From an uncultured Lachnospiraceae bacterium (GTDB lineage Bacteria > Bacillota > Clostridia > Lachnospirales > Lachnospiraceae): a stretch of DNA of 21,316 bases. The stretch spans positions 1 to 21,316 of the forward strand of contig CAPNGW010000013.1 of assembly GCA_948665105.1 (NCBI GenBank). Reading direction: 5' to 3'. Positions 20,706 to 21,316 of the stretch are shown piece after piece. The notes below the pieces were generated by a model that saw only the letters and a program-made list of their open reading frames with translations, did no database searches and was not told where the DNA came from. Position 1 is the first letter of the stretch. Every line of letters starts with the position of its first letter. A program made the position numbers and the translations under genes.

Positions 20706-21316
20706 ATGAAGAAATGGATTTTGATTATTTTATGTATCAGCTTAAGCCTCTCTCTTGCAGGCTGCGGCAAGGAAGCAAAGAAGGATGAGGCAGGAGCAGG
20801 GAATGAGTCAGAAACAGAGAAGGAAGCAGGAGCAGGGAATGAAGCAGGAGCCGCAGATGAGGCAGGAGAAGGGGCTACCCTGGAAATTGCATATCAGTAT
20901 GGCCTTGCCTATGCGCCCCTGATTGTGGCAAAGGAGCAGGGACTGATTGAGAAGGCCTACAAGGAGCTGACTGGTGGAGAGGTGACTGTGGTCTGGAACC
21001 AGATGAATTCCGGGCCGGATATCAATACAGGGATTGCCTCCGGGCAGCTGGACGTGGGCTTTATGGGAATCGCACCGGCACTTACCGGCATTTCCAAAAA
21101 TGTGGGCTATAAGATTTTTACGAATTTATCCGGCCAGGAGCATGGGCTTATGACAAATAACAGCGAAATTCAGTCCTTTGAAGATTTGATTGACAGCGAG
21201 CATCAGATTGCCCTTGTGAATATCGGCTCCATTCAGCATATTATATTGGGCAGAGCCCTCTCCCAGGCCGGCTACGATGCCCATGCGCTGGATGCGAATT
21301 TGGTGGCCATGAAGCA
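20706..21316 (+). CDS. ABC transporter substrate-binding lipoprotein, SsuA/TauA/NMT1-like (5' part, runs off the window)
   Basis: AGGAG (20695-20699) lies six bases before ATG 20706, overlapping the LysR stop. The N-terminus MKKWILIILCISLSLSLAGC is a lipoprotein signal peptide with lipobox L-A-G-C and acylated C20. Next comes a ~35-residue low-complexity Glu/Ala/Gly linker with a repeated EAGAGNE-type unit. The binding domain then begins TLEIAYQYGLAYAPLIVAKE QG-LIEKAY, followed by INTGIASGQLDVGFMGIAPA. This pattern belongs to the nitrate/sulfonate/taurine/pyrimidine-precursor periplasmic binding family. About 203 residues are seen and the frame is open at the window edge. Permease and ATPase genes are expected downstream. 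Substrate cannot be assigned. Confidence 0.88.
   Translation, partial: MKKWILIILCISLSLSLAGCGKEAKKDEAGAGNESETEKEAGAGNEAGAADEAGEGATLEIAYQYGLAYAPLIVAKEQGLIEKAYKELTGGEVTVVWNQMNSGPDINTGIASGQLDVGFMGIAPALTGISKNVGYKIFTNLSGQEHGLMTNNSEIQSFEDLIDSEHQIALVNIGSIQHIILGRALSQAGYDAHALDANLVAMK

Overview
The window looks like the chromosome of a flagellated member of the Lachnospiraceae (Clostridia). The order flgL-fliW-csrA-flaG-fliD-fliS, the flagellin N- and C-termini, strong AGGAGG ribosome binding sites and a moderate GC content all fit this. The genus cannot be fixed from the sequence.

Layout. (1) 1-4446 is late flagellar structure and control: the 3' end of flgL, fliW, csrA, then flaG, fliD, fliS and a FliT/FlgN-like chaperone, closed by a strong terminator. 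(2) 4457-8487 is an AT-richer left arm with an ATP-grasp protein, an FkbM-like methyltransferase with a changed signature motif, and a GT-B glycosyltransferase. (3) 8488-11044 holds two tandem flagellin genes encoding identical proteins. They share a duplicated CsrA-type double hairpin at the ribosome binding site. The first has a clear sigma-28 promoter and a long folded leader, and the second ends in a strong terminator. (4) 11082-18953 is the right arm: a small unknown protein, a Maf flagellin glycosyltransferase fused to a second glycosyltransferase (paralogue of the left-arm enzyme), a sugar aminotransferase, two ATP-grasp proteins and a CYTH-domain protein. A run of 12 G lies at the aminotransferase/ATP-grasp junction and can switch frame in three ways. 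(5) 18978-19638 is a minus-strand PIN-toxin/antitoxin pair. (6) 19726-21316 is a LysR regulator with a palindromic operator, then the start of a lipoprotein substrate-binding protein of an ABC importer.

How it fits together (inference). FliW and CsrA should set flagellin translation: CsrA blocks the hairpin ribosome binding sites of flagellin and probably also of flaG, and FliW releases it. The flanking enzymes probably build an amino-sugar glycan, perhaps decorated by amide ligation through ATP-grasp enzymes, and attach it to flagellin. The G tract may make that glycan phase-variable. No rRNA, tRNA, CRISPR array, insertion sequence or origin was seen.
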